A DNA stretch of 64,000 nucleotides. Origin: Oncomelania hupensis. Its lineage: Eukaryota > Mollusca > Gastropoda > Littorinimorpha > Pomatiopsidae. Under the pieces are notes generated by a model. The model was given only the letters and a program-made list of their open reading frames with translations. It had not been told where the DNA came from and ran no database searches. Positions 9,001 through 18,669 of the stretch are shown here, piece after piece (the stretch's first letter is position 1; each line of letters starts with the position of its first letter). Made by a program: the position numbers and the translations under genes. The stretch is from positions 33,683,939 to 33,747,938 of the forward strand of contig CM072519.1 in assembly GCA_036898135.1 (NCBI GenBank). Reading direction: 5' to 3'.

Positions 9001-11554
9001 GAGATGAGGTGCTACAGAAGACTTCCGGGCATTTCCTATACCCAGCACATCACCAACGACGAAGTCCGACAGACCATCACACAAACCACACGAAGACCTG
9101 CTCGCAATGGTGAAGAAACGGAAACTCCGATGGTATGGCCATGTCACCAGATCATCAGGCCTTGCAAAGACTATCCAGCAAGGCACAGTGCAAGGAGGTA
9201 GAAGAAGAGGGAGACCGAAAAAGAGGTGAGAGGACAACATTCGAGAATGGACTGGCTTGACACTGAGCGAAGGCATGAGGGTTGCCGAGTACAGAGAAAG
9301 ATGGAGTATGCTGGCTGGTTAAACGATCATCTGTGGTGCCCCCAACGACCTCCGAGTTACGGGATAGGATAGGATAGGACAGGAGAGGATAGGATGTCTT
9401 ACTATTATTGTACCAACGTTTATTCTCTCGCTTCAAGCACCACACACTCCTTACCCCCTTGCCAAACGCAGTTCTTAACCGACAAGCGCGAGAAATGTCA
9501 TACAATAAAATCTGTTTCATTAATCAGCATTGAAGTATAATAATTATAAGAGTCAGCAGTTTGAATTTCTGCTTTCGCTGGATAGACCCGTTATGTACTG
9601 ATGCACATTAAAAAAATAAGTAACATTAAAAATTAAACTTACCGTTCATATAAAAGGGTTCCCAGTTTGGGTTGATGCCGTCGCTTGAAGGGTCTGTGAG
9701 GGTTCTGAGGCATATCCCAGCAGCAGCTACCTCCTCCTCCATATCGGAGCCCAGAAGTTTCAGCATGTTTTTCCATACTGGCAGCTTCTCTAAGTTCAAA
9801 GATAAGAAATATTCTAATAGCGTCACAAACTGTTTGATAGCACAGATCTCCACCGCGCCGTGGTTTTGAGAGTTGACCGCTTCCACCTGAAAACATATGT
9901 AAATTTCTGATCGTCAGTTGGGTGGGGACAAAGAAGAAAAATAATAATAAGAAGAAATAGAAGGAGGAGGAGGAGGAGGAGGAGGGAAGAAGGAGTAGGA
10001 GAAGGAGGAAGGAGGAGGAGGGGGAGGGGAGAAGGAGGTCGTGACGGAGGAAGACGAGGAAGAAGATGGGTGGAGGAAATCTGAGTAAAGTAAAAGGAAA
10101 GATTTTGTTGCCATAAAAAATTGGGACCGGAATTTGTTTACCTTTGCACCAAGGTCAATAAGGCAGGCGACAGTTTCCTGTATTCCAGAACTCACGGCGA
10201 GCAGAAAGGGTGTGCTGGACAGATTATCTTGTGTCTGCAGTTCTAGTGAATCTGGATCATTCTCCACGAATCTTGAAAACAAGAGCAAAGTGATACTGTA
10301 GAAGAAGGGGTTCAGGGGTGCGAAGACAAATGAGGATGTAGATTTTTATTTTCTCAATTTGTTTTCATTATTATTGTTTGCATTGTATTATTTAATTTAT
10401 TGTAACATTTTTTCTGTTAAAAAAATCCTTTACCTTTCTTTCTTCTTCTGCATTTGGTCGTTTCTGAATTTTCAGTTAAGTTGGTTATTTACTTTTGGCA
10501 ATCTTGCATCTTACAAGCTCTTCATCTCATACGCGTCTTTATATTTTTGTATCCTTTGAAAGCCAATTTGAACAGCGTGAAATTACTTACCGTATCACAC
10601 ACCACCTTGTTTCAGTAGTGTTTTTTTAAATTTGTTTCCACTCCCAACCCCTCCATGAGTACCTTGATTTTTACAATTTCAATTAAGCAAATGCAAACGA
10701 AATGTAATAGAACGAAACTATTCCAAGCTACTTCAAGGGCAAGTAAACCCTATTCAAATAAGCTAAACCAGGAAATTTCCTGCGTATCTCCCTACTTAAA
10801 AAGCCCCAATTCGAAGGCTTTGTTTACTTTTGGCAAAATCGGGTTTACCCCCAAATGCGCCTTGTTATTACATTACACAATGATAAAGTGTGCATTCGTT
10901 GCTCAAACCAACCGCTAAAGTTTGAGTTTTTAATTTCGGTTCTGAGGGAGTTATTTCCCCTGTTTTTAAAGGTACAGCCGTGTGACTTTTGACCCCACTA
11001 AAGTGTGCTTCTTTGGTGTCTGGGGTAGGGTAGTCTATTTTATCAACTTAAAACGAAAAACTGTACGAGCAATGGTTTTTACGTGTTCCGTCTCTTACCG
11101 ACTTTGGTAGCTGCTATTTTTAGCTCCACAATGTTGGCTGGCTAACCAACGGCTGTTGCTATTAATTGGCACAAAAAAAACTACAGAATTTATTCATGAA
11201 ACTTTCGACCGATTTTTTGTTGGTCGTAGTCTTATTTTCAGTGATGAAACACTCACTGTGACTTTTAAAAGGATCTGTCGAGGGGGCGTGGTCAAAGTGG
11301 GTTCCCTTAAATACGTGTTTTCTTACGTCTTCTTTCCATGGGCAAATTACGTCATCAGGTGTTCTGCTCTATCTATCGGCTTTCATCCTCTACACCTCTC
11401 CTCAAAATCCACCCAAAAAGGCAAAACAGCTCGTCTTTTCAATCCAATTAAATTAAATCAAAAGAGACCGACCTTTCCAGAGATTTGATGTAGCCCCTGA
11501 AAGCGCAGTGGTGGATGTGGCTCCACCCCGTCTCGTCTGGTTCAGTCATGATAG
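264..11554 (-). CDS. ANKAR: ANKAR-like ankyrin and armadillo repeat protein (multi-exon, partial)
   Basis: Nine exons on the minus strand join in phase into about 530 residues without a stop: 11473-11554, 10142-10271, 9643-9886, 8134-8327, 6990-7176, 4542-4711, 1668-1784, 944-1138 and 264-534. The first two encode ankyrin-type helices (GWSHIHHCAF, then TPFLLAVSSGIQETVACLI). The rest are armadillo helices (GGVPVITKVAKA, GGIPAFVKLLKS, TAMALWALAG, YPLVRLLRSDKE). From memory this lines up nearly gap-free with the middle of human ANKAR, for example its GWMPIHFAAF and LPVWKTL segments against GWSHIHHCAF and LPVWKNM here. ANKAR is a poorly characterised ARM/ANK scaffold protein, so a protein-binding role is family inference only. 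The C-terminal armadillo repeats lie left of the window and the N-terminus is not firmly located. A mollusc paralogue of ANKAR rather than the strict orthologue cannot be excluded. Confidence 0.87.
944..1138 (-). CDS. ANKAR: ANKAR-like exon (armadillo repeat)
   Basis: Acceptor TTTGTCTTGCAG, donor CAG/GTAATG. The 195 nt are phase 0 on both sides. The peptide begins LLKKRNAESLQEKTAM, contains ALWALAGEDINEKREMA and ends EGLGCLAQ. The intron to the next exon (535-943, 409 bp) is A/T-rich and shows nothing notable. Confidence 0.88.
1139..1667 (-). repeat. Intron packed with microsatellites
   Basis: Bases 1244-1421 hold an imperfect (ATG/TGA)n and (TTG)n run, 1431-1441 a C tract, 1475-1497 a T tract, 1568-1599 (ATCC)n and 1643-1662 (TCA)n. 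Long reading frames on both strands here are simple-repeat artefacts. The (TCA)n run, read as GATGATGAT on the coding strand, begins a few bases inside the GC donor of the ANKAR-like exon. Confidence 0.85.
1668..1784 (-). CDS. ANKAR: ANKAR-like exon with GC donor
   Basis: Acceptor GTGTTCAG before GCGAGAAAT. The 117 nt encode 39 residues from ARNKKVQESAVEAIHKLA to GAERLLMQ, phase 0 at both ends. The only donor that keeps the frame is CAG/GCAAGA, a GC-AG intron. It joins LLMQ to LLKKRNAES of the next exon and so completes an armadillo helix. Any GT donor further on would run into an in-frame TGA three codons after the CAG. Confidence 0.83.
1785..2344. other. Intron sequence without clear features
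   Basis: A/T-rich intron of the ANKAR-like gene. A short palindromic flavour (CCCTTACCTTAACCCTAAC near 1960-1980) is the only thing noticed. No exon with usable splice borders was found. Confidence 0.5.
2345..3600 (+). mobile_element. CR1/L2-like LINE relic, reverse transcriptase part
   Basis: Across several broken frames one can read CTETALVHILNDLLLATDS, LLDLSVAFDTIDHSILLQRL, then further on ILSRLDYYNLLLSGLP and LLQRVQNSAARLIF. These are the hallmark blocks of a CR1/L2/jockey-group reverse transcriptase: the D-x-S-A-A-F-D-T-I-D-H fingers and palm motif and the C-terminal RVQNSAARL segment. The YADD catalytic block falls in a degraded stretch near 2660-2690. Frameshifts, stops and an A-run at 3164-3175 show that it is dead. 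It sits in an ANKAR-like intron opposite to transcription. Confidence 0.8.
4112..4216. repeat. 105-bp palindromic element built on GTCCCC..GGGGAC stems
   Basis: The left arm TAGATTAGAGTCCCCGGACA and the reverse complement of the right arm, TAGATTACCGTCCCCGGACA, match over about 38 bp with few mismatches. Each arm also contains its own small stem, GTCCCC to GGGGAC. Related single arms occur at 37911-37930 and 43945-43985. This is best explained as a short non-autonomous DNA element. No transposase source is visible. Confidence 0.65.
4244..4420 (+). repeat. G-rich tract and (TG/CG)n repeat
   Basis: G-runs occur at 4252-4267 and 4390-4409, with an alternating TGTGCGTGCG tract at 4288-4352. Alternating purine-pyrimidine DNA of this kind can adopt Z-form; that is general knowledge, not something seen here. 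No gene is present. Confidence 0.7.
4542..4711 (-). CDS. ANKAR: ANKAR-like exon (armadillo repeat)
   Basis: Acceptor GTCTCTTTCAG, donor CAG/GTGAGC. The 170 nt begin with two bases that complete a Gly codon from the previous exon and end in phase 0. The peptide starts CIAAVVGLFETATGHPDLM, continues LALTEAVSCVAMGSRENQN and ends HIVNVILNQ. Confidence 0.87.
4930..5985 (+). mobile_element. Penelope-like element relic: RT palm end plus GIY-YIG endonuclease
   Basis: Near 4940 the frame reads YNRDDGFAILPESKDISKFE, which resembles the catalytic Y-x-D-D block of Penelope-type reverse transcriptases followed by IRWIV. After a broken linker, 5535-5690 reads RMTYTTPNLIYLMCKCYHKW and FYVGST, then after a frameshift RWANHKSDILLGKTAKC. 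These are the N-L-I-Y / Y-V-G-S-T / R-W-x-N-H-K-S-D-I signatures of the GIY-YIG nuclease carried by Penelope-like elements. Further on GFNERNDFNSIL also fits that domain. The RT-then-nuclease order supports the class. Frameshifts and stops show it is inactive. Confidence 0.72.
6058..6102 (+). repeat. (TG)n microsatellite
   Basis: A nearly pure TG dinucleotide run lies just 3' of the Penelope-like relic. Confidence 0.9.
6990..7176 (-). CDS. ANKAR: ANKAR-like exon (armadillo repeat)
   Basis: Acceptor ATTGTAG, donor CAAG/GTGAAC. The 187 nt start in phase 0 and end with one base. The peptide starts AIKVLAKNASYAETLMQSQ, continues AIPALNKVIQTINDCDVQ and TAVIQALSSLAAAGPKM, and has regular armadillo helix spacing. 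A plus-strand reading frame over the same bases is an antisense shadow. Confidence 0.88.
7768..8036 (+). repeat. Dispersed repeat family A, copy 1 (3' half)
   Basis: It shares the landmarks TTTAACGGTACACCAATAC, ACTACGGAATGTATTGATTT, GGGGCAACATTCACT and a 3' end CTGTCGAC..GTGGTCAGAGTGGG with copies at 10.8, 16.1 and 25.2 kb. It has no coding frame and no clear terminal repeats. It lies inside an ANKAR-like intron. Confidence 0.7.
8134..8327 (-). CDS. ANKAR: ANKAR-like exon (armadillo repeat)
   Basis: Acceptor CGTCCGCAG, donor ACA/GTGAGT. The 194 nt start with two bases completing Gly and end in phase 0. The peptide includes GVPVITKVAKATVADDCK, IPALQLLLNIIEKTEVQE and QLVSSGGIPAFVKLLKSQD. These are two textbook armadillo GGIP-type repeats. 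Confidence 0.9.
8655..9395 (+). mobile_element. RTE-like LINE, 3' fragment (copy 1)
   Basis: The sequence begins with the codons for EISAEKTNMKTNNTNGINT, continues through TAALARLKPIWKDKTINLHS and LLRSLVISIFLYVCETWTL, and ends in GGATAGGATAGGATAGGACAG. The same C-terminal domain and GGATA-type tail recur at 17.0, 33.2 and 46.7 kb. The 5' truncation just inside the reverse transcriptase is typical of target-primed insertion. It is degenerate and lies antisense to the ANKAR-like gene. Confidence 0.85.
9643..9886 (-). CDS. ANKAR: ANKAR-like exon (ankyrin to armadillo transition)
   Basis: Acceptor TGTTTTCAG, donor AACG/GTAAGT. The 244 nt start in phase 0 and end with one base. The peptide begins VEAVNSQNHGAVEICAIKQ, passes LSLNLEKLPVWKNMLKLLG and ends INPNWEPFYMNG. 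It covers the end of the ankyrin repeats and the linker to the armadillo block, matching the LPVWKTL region of human ANKAR as I remember it. Confidence 0.88.
9955..10070 (+). repeat. (AGG/AGA)n purine-rich tract
   Basis: An imperfect GGAGGA/GAAGAA run lies in the 255-bp intron between two ANKAR-like exons. On the transcribed strand it is a strong pyrimidine tract upstream of the exon ending at 9886. Confidence 0.8.
10142..10271 (-). CDS. ANKAR: ANKAR-like exon (ankyrin repeat)
   Basis: Acceptor TTTTCAAG, donor AAG/GTAAAC. The 130 nt begin with one base completing Arg and end in phase 0. The peptide FVENDPDSLELQTQDNLSS then TPFLLAVSSGIQETVACLI is an ankyrin repeat. The intron to the next exon (9887-10141, 255 bp) holds an (AGG/AGA)n purine tract. 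Confidence 0.87.
10272..10790. other. A/T-rich intron, nothing notable
   Basis: T-rich sequence of the ANKAR-like intron. No exon, repeat arm or RNA gene was recognised. Confidence 0.5.
10795..11315 (+). repeat. Dispersed repeat family A, copy 2 (near full length)
   Basis: It starts GCCCCAATTCGAAGGCTTTG, continues TTTACTTTTGGCAAAATCGG, has TTGGTAGCTGCTATTTTTAG in the middle and ends GGATCTGTCGAGGGGGCGTG GTCAAAGTGGG. Aligned by eye to 16135-16545 it keeps the same order of blocks. It is non-coding and its origin is unknown. Confidence 0.72.
11473..11554 (-). CDS. ANKAR: ANKAR-like exon (first firm ankyrin exon)
   Basis: The frame IMTEPDETGWSHIHHCAFRG followed by YIKSLE ends in AG/GTCGGT and joins the next exon as Arg. 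The ankyrin core G-W-x-x-I-H-x-x-A-F is clear. The 5' border is uncertain. Acceptor CGCAG at 11555 gives a phase-1 start, acceptor TGTAG at 11568 gives phase 0, and a start codon inside the exon (Met before TEPDETGW, purine at -3) is also possible. The pyrimidine tract is weak for both acceptors. The donor is also weak, although the phase join is exact. Confidence 0.75.
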
Positions 11555-11579
11555 CTGCGTGCGCTTGCTACAGTGCGTA

Positions 11580-13030
11580 GTGTTAGCCTAGAACGATGGA
11601 GATGTATCTCTCAATTACGTATAGTCAGACGTGGCCTTACAACGAGAACACGGAAGATATCAGTGTTGATTGTGTCTTGCTGTAATAAAGAAACATAAAG
11701 AATACGATAATCAGTGCAAAGGTTATATTTGCCTTACGAACTGGCAGACTCAACACTTTTGTTGTTTGCCAATGTCAGTATAGTATTTATTTAAATTTTT
11801 TTTAAATTACAGGCAACTTAAAATAGCGCATATATCCTACAGCCAGTAGTGATCAACTCGAATGATGGAGATTTTTTGTTGCAGTTAAGACTATTGTTTA
11901 CGTTGAGTCAGGTGTGTAAGTTTACTTCCAAAATGAAAAAAAAAATCTACGAGCAAATTGTGGCAATCAGTATGAAAAAAAAAATCAATAAATTTGATTC
12001 TAATAAGTCAGTCAAGCAATTAATTATTTTATTTTATTTTTATTTTAAAGTTCTTTTATACAGCGCTGGCCGGTAGAGGATCCAACTCAAACCAACCGTG
12101 GCAACCATGCACTTGCTGCCTGAAATAAATTAAATATTCACTCATTCAACCAACTCTTTGCATCTTGATTTTGCTAACTAACGTTTGGGTATCGACTTAG
12201 TTCTTTTGTCTGTTGTTGTCACGCTTCTTGCCGTAGTTTTGTTTCTAACAGGTATGCACATATAATGAAAACAGGTAGCTCACTCTGTCAGTAACGCACT
12301 CACCGATCAGTAATAATTTTGACCGCAAAATAATCGAGATTTATCGAATTCTCAACGATTAAGTCAAACACTCCATGTTTCATTAAACAAACATAACAAT
12401 GGCACAACTGTCAATGAAATACGCGCAACTTACGGCAAACGGTTTAATCTTATCAGAAGCGTGGTGAAAAATACAACTTGAAACGATCGTGGGGGTAGGA
12501 AGACACGCGTTTGAAGACGTTCTCAAGTACATGACAAATCTTTTTCAACAACATTTGAAACACGGAAAACTGTAGCATGAGCTAGAAATATGATATAATA
12601 GATGATATATGTATTGTCATGCGTATGTTATAGGCACTGTGAATATAATAATGTGACAGTGCATTGTATGGACTATATGTGACAATGCTTTGTATAGACT
12701 ATATGTGACAGTTGACAACTGAAGTTATATTTAAGCATTAACTTGCCACTGTTTGAGTTCATTGTAAAGGGAAGTGGGGGCGGGGCCATTGTGTTATATA
12801 ACAGTCTAGATTAAGCGTTCTCTAAAGACACAAGTTGTACATTTAAGCTGTAGTTTGAGCTCGTTTCAATATGCATTTGTGCTATTTGAAAGTGTCTTAT
12901 TTATTTATTCCATACAGATGCATAAATTTCATTGCTCTTATAATTTACATGTCTGCAATCGGCAAAATGTTGTAATATGGAGATTTTCCGTATTTACATT
13001 ATTTTGTTATATCTGATGAATTACTCCTTC
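11580..13030. other. Non-coding stretch with short repeats
   Basis: A fragment of the GCGCTGGCC family lies at about 12055-12110. At 12650-12720 a 40-bp motif with GTATGGACTATATGTGACA is tandemly repeated. No exon with convincing borders was seen. Confidence 0.5.
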
Positions 13031-13034
13031 GGAT

Positions 13035-13315
13035 GAGAGCATAAACTGAGATCTAATCCGTGCACCAACACGGACTTTAAAGATCCTGACGCTCATGTCC
13101 TAGACTTGGAAGTGCCGGCTACACCAATATACCCAGCATGCAATAGATCTCTTCTCCCCATCCCCGGTCGCCCTGGATTGTGCTCAGTAGTCTGGGTGTC
13201 AGATTATGCGCCCAATGGTTGCATGTGGGCGCCTCGGGCGACTTGAGTTAGATCCTGTATCGGTCAGCGCCTTGAGCAGCGCTTGAACTGGAAAAACGCT
13301 AAATAAGAGTGATTG
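13035..13315 (-). repeat. Dispersed repeat family B (GCGCTGGCC family), copy
   Basis: Read on the minus strand it contains GATCCTGACGCTCATGTCCTA in reverse complement, a block with CAGACTACTGAGCACAATCC, and ends in a rule-like AGCGCTGCTCAAGGCGCTGA. The same blocks in the same order occur at 44470-44825, and partly at 59150-59345 and 59500-59632. It is non-coding. Confidence 0.7.
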
Positions 13316-13319
13316 CATA

Positions 13320-14790
13320 AAAATAAATTATATGTGTGTATGCCCAAACGTTTAAGTGTTTTTAAGTCACAAGTAAGTCAACAGGCACTAAAACTGAACA
13401 ATTGCACTGAACTGGAAGTGTCCCAATACAGATTTTTCCAATAAAATTGACAATAAAATTGTCTTTTTTTTTTTTTTTTTAAATATTGGATTGTCTCTAA
13501 AAATATGTTCTCTTCCGCTCTTTAGGAAAAATTTTTTTCTTTATTTTGGGCACTAAGCTCTCATTTTTGTTTTTGGTCAAAATTTTCTCTTCCTTTCCTA
13601 CACATTTTAAAATATCATCAATATTCGGTGTCGGTATCGAATTTGTTTTCTACATCTATCGAAAACGTTTCACGGTAATGTGCAAAATACAAATAAAAAT
13701 CTGCATTGCAAAACTCGAAAGCTGGTTGACAAATCTCCTCAGGCTTAAACATACTATGCACAGTTAAGTTCCAGTACGACAATCTCATTATTACTAGTCA
13801 TAATACAAAGTTTATGTAAGCCAGAGTGACGCAGATTAAGTCCAAAACAGGTACAACAATATTATTATTGGTGAAAAAACGAGGCAAGTAATCGTAAACC
13901 GAAGCCTGGTTCTACGACTTTTAAGATAATAAAATCGCTGTAAGCTTATAACAGTAATATTCTTTTGGCACTGTTATAGGGCTCTACAGACCCAGCAACT
14001 GTAAAAGCAGCAAAATATATGAGATGGGAGTTTTTCTTATAACCTTTACATTTAAAGCTTTGGAAACACCTGAGATCAGACAAAGATACAGTACATTTGC
14101 TCAAGTCCGAATTGAATTTGAACCCAAGCGAATTTGTCAACTGTCCAGTAATGTGCCACGACCAACCTAATAAAAACTAACACAAAATAGGAGCAGAATA
14201 ACATTATTTGGATTCTACTTAATTAACTGCTGATGCACACTGTAAGTGCAACTCCTTTCCCACCCTCTACTCCTCCCCCCCCCCCTCCAAAAAAAATACA
14301 ACAAAAAATCACCTTTCTATCACGCACTCCAATCAGCGCTTTTGAACAGTTAAACTATCTACACAATTTTTCAGCTTAGATAAATATCCTAAGACGTCAA
14401 AGTGTCAGAGTTGGCTAAATTTTGGTTAATGAATAAGGCGTGAAATGTTTCAGTTTGGTTGTTTTCTTAGTGAATTTTTTTCTTATTTAATTGAACTTTT
14501 ACCAATAATGTATGCTGTTGTTTCCCCATGTCCACGTTTATACACGGTCTTTTAAATAACATCTTTTTGTCTGTAACACTGTTGCAGGTCCAGTAATTAC
14601 AGCAAAGTGATTTCTACACCATGTTCAATAATCGACTAGTTTATAGCGCCAAAACAGCCGGTTAGGCCTGACTGATTTTGTAACGTCAGTAATAAATCAA
14701 GCGGAAAAGTGTGCTTCAAGCTGGCCGTGACAAAACCGTGATCCCAAACTATATATAGTACGGTTCTTTGGGATTTAAAAATATAGTTGA
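13320..14790. other. Non-coding A/T-rich stretch
   Basis: T-runs at 13463-13480 and a C-run at 14276-14285. Reading frames here are short and show no family features. Confidence 0.5.
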
Positions 14791-14791
14791 C

Positions 14792-15185
<394 letters not shown>

Positions 15186-16009
15186 AACCGAGAGACAGAT
15201 AGACGTTTAACAAATATGATTATCTAATACAGAGCTCGTAAAAATTGCATTTTTAAAACTCAAACAGCGGTCATGAAAGCTTTACCACCAATTTTTTGTC
15301 TTGTTTATCCGGGCTGAGGATTTAATTTGGTCTTTATTAGTATGATTGGCATATGGTATGTGAGGCGTAGAAGTAGGACTGGTTGTCAAAAACTCGTCAA
15401 TACGTACATGAATTATTGGCAATGATTCAAGCTGTTCAATATTGAAAACATGAACATGTATGAACAATTACCGGCAACAAGAAAATCAGCCAGCCATATG
15501 CGTCACCAAATATTCCTGAAGTTGATTGTTGGGATTAAGTTTCGAGGAAACTATTCATTACACTATTCCTTAGTTTAAACATTGATTTTTTATTGATTGA
15601 AAGATTGATTAATTGTGGTGGGATACATTATACACATGTAATATTCATGCTACCATAAATAACATGCTAAGTGCGTTAATGTTTTTCAACAAAACTACAC
15701 TAATTTAAAGGGACCAACTTTAACCTAATTTATTAAGTAATTTTTTTTCTTCAAATTAGCAGGGTTTTGCCACTGGAATAAATAAGATTAAACAAAAACA
15801 TAACCCCTTACAAACGGTACGGTTTTAATATGAATCGGTAAATTCACGTGTTTCTGCCTCTGTTAATAGCGTCAGAATTCACAAAGCAAAGCAAAGCAAA
15901 GAGCTAAGCAGGCTCGCCTGAAGTGAAGCTCTTGTAAACGAAGCTGTTGTTGTTGGTTCAGAGATCTGGGAAGTTTAATAATAATAAACAATCATATTTA
16001 CAAGCGCTT

Positions 16010-16545
16010 TTCCCAGACAGAAACAGTTCTGCGCACTGGAAGCAGTATGTGGGCGTCTCGAATAGTTTGAATTTGATACTGACTGTGGCCAGCGCTCTTG
16101 AACAACTTTTTTTATTTTAAAAAGGCTAGCAACTGCATTATGGGCCCCAATTTCAAGGCTTTGTTTACTTTTGGCGATAACGGGCTTACCCTAACATTCG
16201 TATTGCTATTATATTACACAATGATAAAGCGATTTCCCCATTACCATATAGGCCTATTTCTGAATGTACCCACCACGTGGCTTCAAGAGCGCGTCTTTGG
16301 TGTCGGGGTGGGGTAGGGTAGGGTCTAGTATTTTTACAACTTTGGTATGTGTACAGCATCTTACTGGCTTTGGTAGATGCTATTTTTAACACAAAAACGC
16401 TGGCTAGCGGTTGCTATTTATAGGAGAAAAAAACAACAACTACAAAACAAAATAAAAACGAAAAATAAGTTTATCTTTTTCAATGGGGCAACACTCGCTG
16501 TGGATGTCATAAGGATCTGTCGAGCGGTCTCTTTAAGAATAACTT
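16010..16545 (+). repeat. Family B fragment followed by family A, copy 3
   Basis: 16010-16100 carries the GTGGGCGTCTCGAATAG..CAGCGCTCTTGAAC part of family B in minus orientation. 16135-16545 carries family A: CCCCAATTTCAAGGCTTTGT, TTTGGTGTCGGGGTGGGG, TTGGTAGATGCTATTTTTAA, and the end GGATCTGTCGAGCGGTCTCT. No coding frame is present. Confidence 0.7.
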
Positions 16546-17009
16546 CACACGAAAACTGCTATAGTGTTTTATTTCTGATACTTTTATACAGTTTTCAGGG
16601 ACCCATAATAAGGTAGAGTGCTACTGTTTACAATATGTATCCAGTTCACATTATTCTGGCTTTCGAAAAAGCATACTTTGCTCTCAGTCTCAGTCATCTG
16701 TACGCATGGAGTCGACATACTTGATGTTTTACCTTGTTGATAACCAAGTGCAACCTACTGTAGCACTGACAGATTGCTATCTCCTCGAGCACTTACAGAA
16801 CTGATTGATGGCAGTTCTGGCACCGACATACTGAAAGGTTCACCGTTGTTGATAACTTCTAAGATTCAACATCAATTATGTTGTGATATAGAAAAAAAAA
16901 TACAGTTACCCCTTATTTTGGTCCCAAAATGGTTGATGACGGCGACTGCTCTGGCATTGAGCTGGCGTGAATCATTTAGAATATTTCATCTATTATTTGC
17001 GTCAAGAGG

Positions 17010-18660
17010 ACAGCGATCCTATCCTATCGTATAATTCGAAAGTCTTTGGGGCACTACAGGTGATCGTTTAACCAGCGTACTCCATCTTTCTGTGTCCTCA
17101 GCAATTGTCACGCACTCAGTGTCAAGTCAGTCCATTCTCGAATGTTGTCTTCCCACTCTCCCTCTTCTTCTGCCTCCTTGCACCGTGCATTGCAGGATGG
17201 TCTTTGCAAGGCCTGATGCTCTGGCGACGTGGCCATACCATCAGAATTTCCGTCTTTTCACCACTGTGAGCATGTGATCCAATAGCTTGTGTGATGGTCT
17301 GTCGGATTTCGTCGTTGGTGATGTGCTGGGTTATAGGAAATGCCCAGAAGTCTTCTATAGCACTTCATCACCATGCTTTGTATTCTTCGTTGTTTTCAAA
17401 TGGGCTTCAACCTTGCCAGGGCAGCAGTTGTTTGTGCAATCCTGGAGAGGACTTCCTATCGTGACCCATTGTCTGATACAATGGTTCCTAAATATTTGAT
17501 GCTATGCACCAGGGAGGGATTGGCCTTTGACTTTGATATGTGTGGATTCCGTTGATGTTGTTGGTCACCATTGTGGACTTTTCTGCACTTCTTTCTATTC
17601 CAAAAACTCTGGAGGTGATGTCAAGCCTCTGTACCAGCTGTTCCATGTTCTTATATTTCTCCAGCCAATCCATCAATGTCATCCACAAAACGGAGATTGG
17701 AGATTGCTCTACTCCCTATGCTGACTGTACCTTCGTGATCTGCAAAGGCATCTGACATGATTCGCTCTAGGAAAATGCTGAAGAGTGTTCGAGAAAGTAG
17801 GCATACTTGACGCACACCAATTGTTGTTCTGAACCAGTCCCCGATGGCGATGTTGTGGAGGACTGCACTGGTAGCCTTGTTATACAGGCTTTTGATGACT
17901 TCAATAATGTTAGGGCTGATGTTGTACACTCTCATGGTTGCACACAAATCTGCATGCCACACTCGTTCAAACGCTTTCTTGAAGTCTACAAACACATGAT
18001 ATAGATGTTGGTCTTGTAGATATTTCTCGCAAATTATAGGTTGAAGATCTGCTCAGTGGTATTTCGCCTGCCCTGAATCCTGCTAGTTCTTCAGCTGCGA
18101 TTTGTTCAGCTTGGGGTTTCAACTTGTTGAGTATTATTTTCAAGAGGACTTTGCTTGGATGGCTGATGAGGCTGATGGTGCGGTAATTTTCACACTCCTG
18201 AAAGTTACCCTTTTGGGGAAGAGTGATGACAAGCGACTGGGTCCAAGGTGTAGGCCATTCCTCACTCTGCCAGGTCTTGTTACAAGTAATGGTAAGGGCG
18301 TCAAAAATCACTTCTCCTGCTTGAAGCAATTCTGCGGGTATGTTGTCCACTCCCGCTGACTTCCCCTTCAGCGATTGCAGTGCTGCCTCAACTTCTTCTC
18401 TAAAAATTAAGAGGATTTCTTCTTCTTTTCTGTTCTCAGGACATGCTAGAACTGATGGGTCTCCGTTTGGTGTGTGGTTGTAAAAGTCAGAGCAGTACTT
18501 TGTCCATCTATCCAAGACTTTTTGTTCTTCTGTAAGGCATATGCCAGACTTGCTTTGGATCGTGGATACCTTGGGCTGTTCAAAACTTGTCAGCCGCTCC
18601 ACAGTCTGGTAGGCGTTCTTGCTATTGTTCTTGTTCAGACTGTTCTCTATTTCCTGACAC
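17010..18660 (-). mobile_element. RTE-like LINE (copy 2), reverse transcriptase region
   Basis: The open part 17967-18602 encodes RLTSFEQPKVSTIQSKSGIC, LDRWTKYCSDFYNHTPNGDP and LISHPSKVLLKIILNKLKPQ. A second frame at 17651-17995 gives FVDFKKAFERVWHADL, VRQVCLLSRTLFSIFLERIM and LRFVDDIDGLAGE. The F-x-D-D catalytic box is present as FVDD. The 3' end, at the low coordinate, carries the GATAGGATAGG tail. It is truncated at its 5' end near 18660 and broken by frameshifts. Confidence 0.88.
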
Positions 18661-18669
18661 TAATCAAGG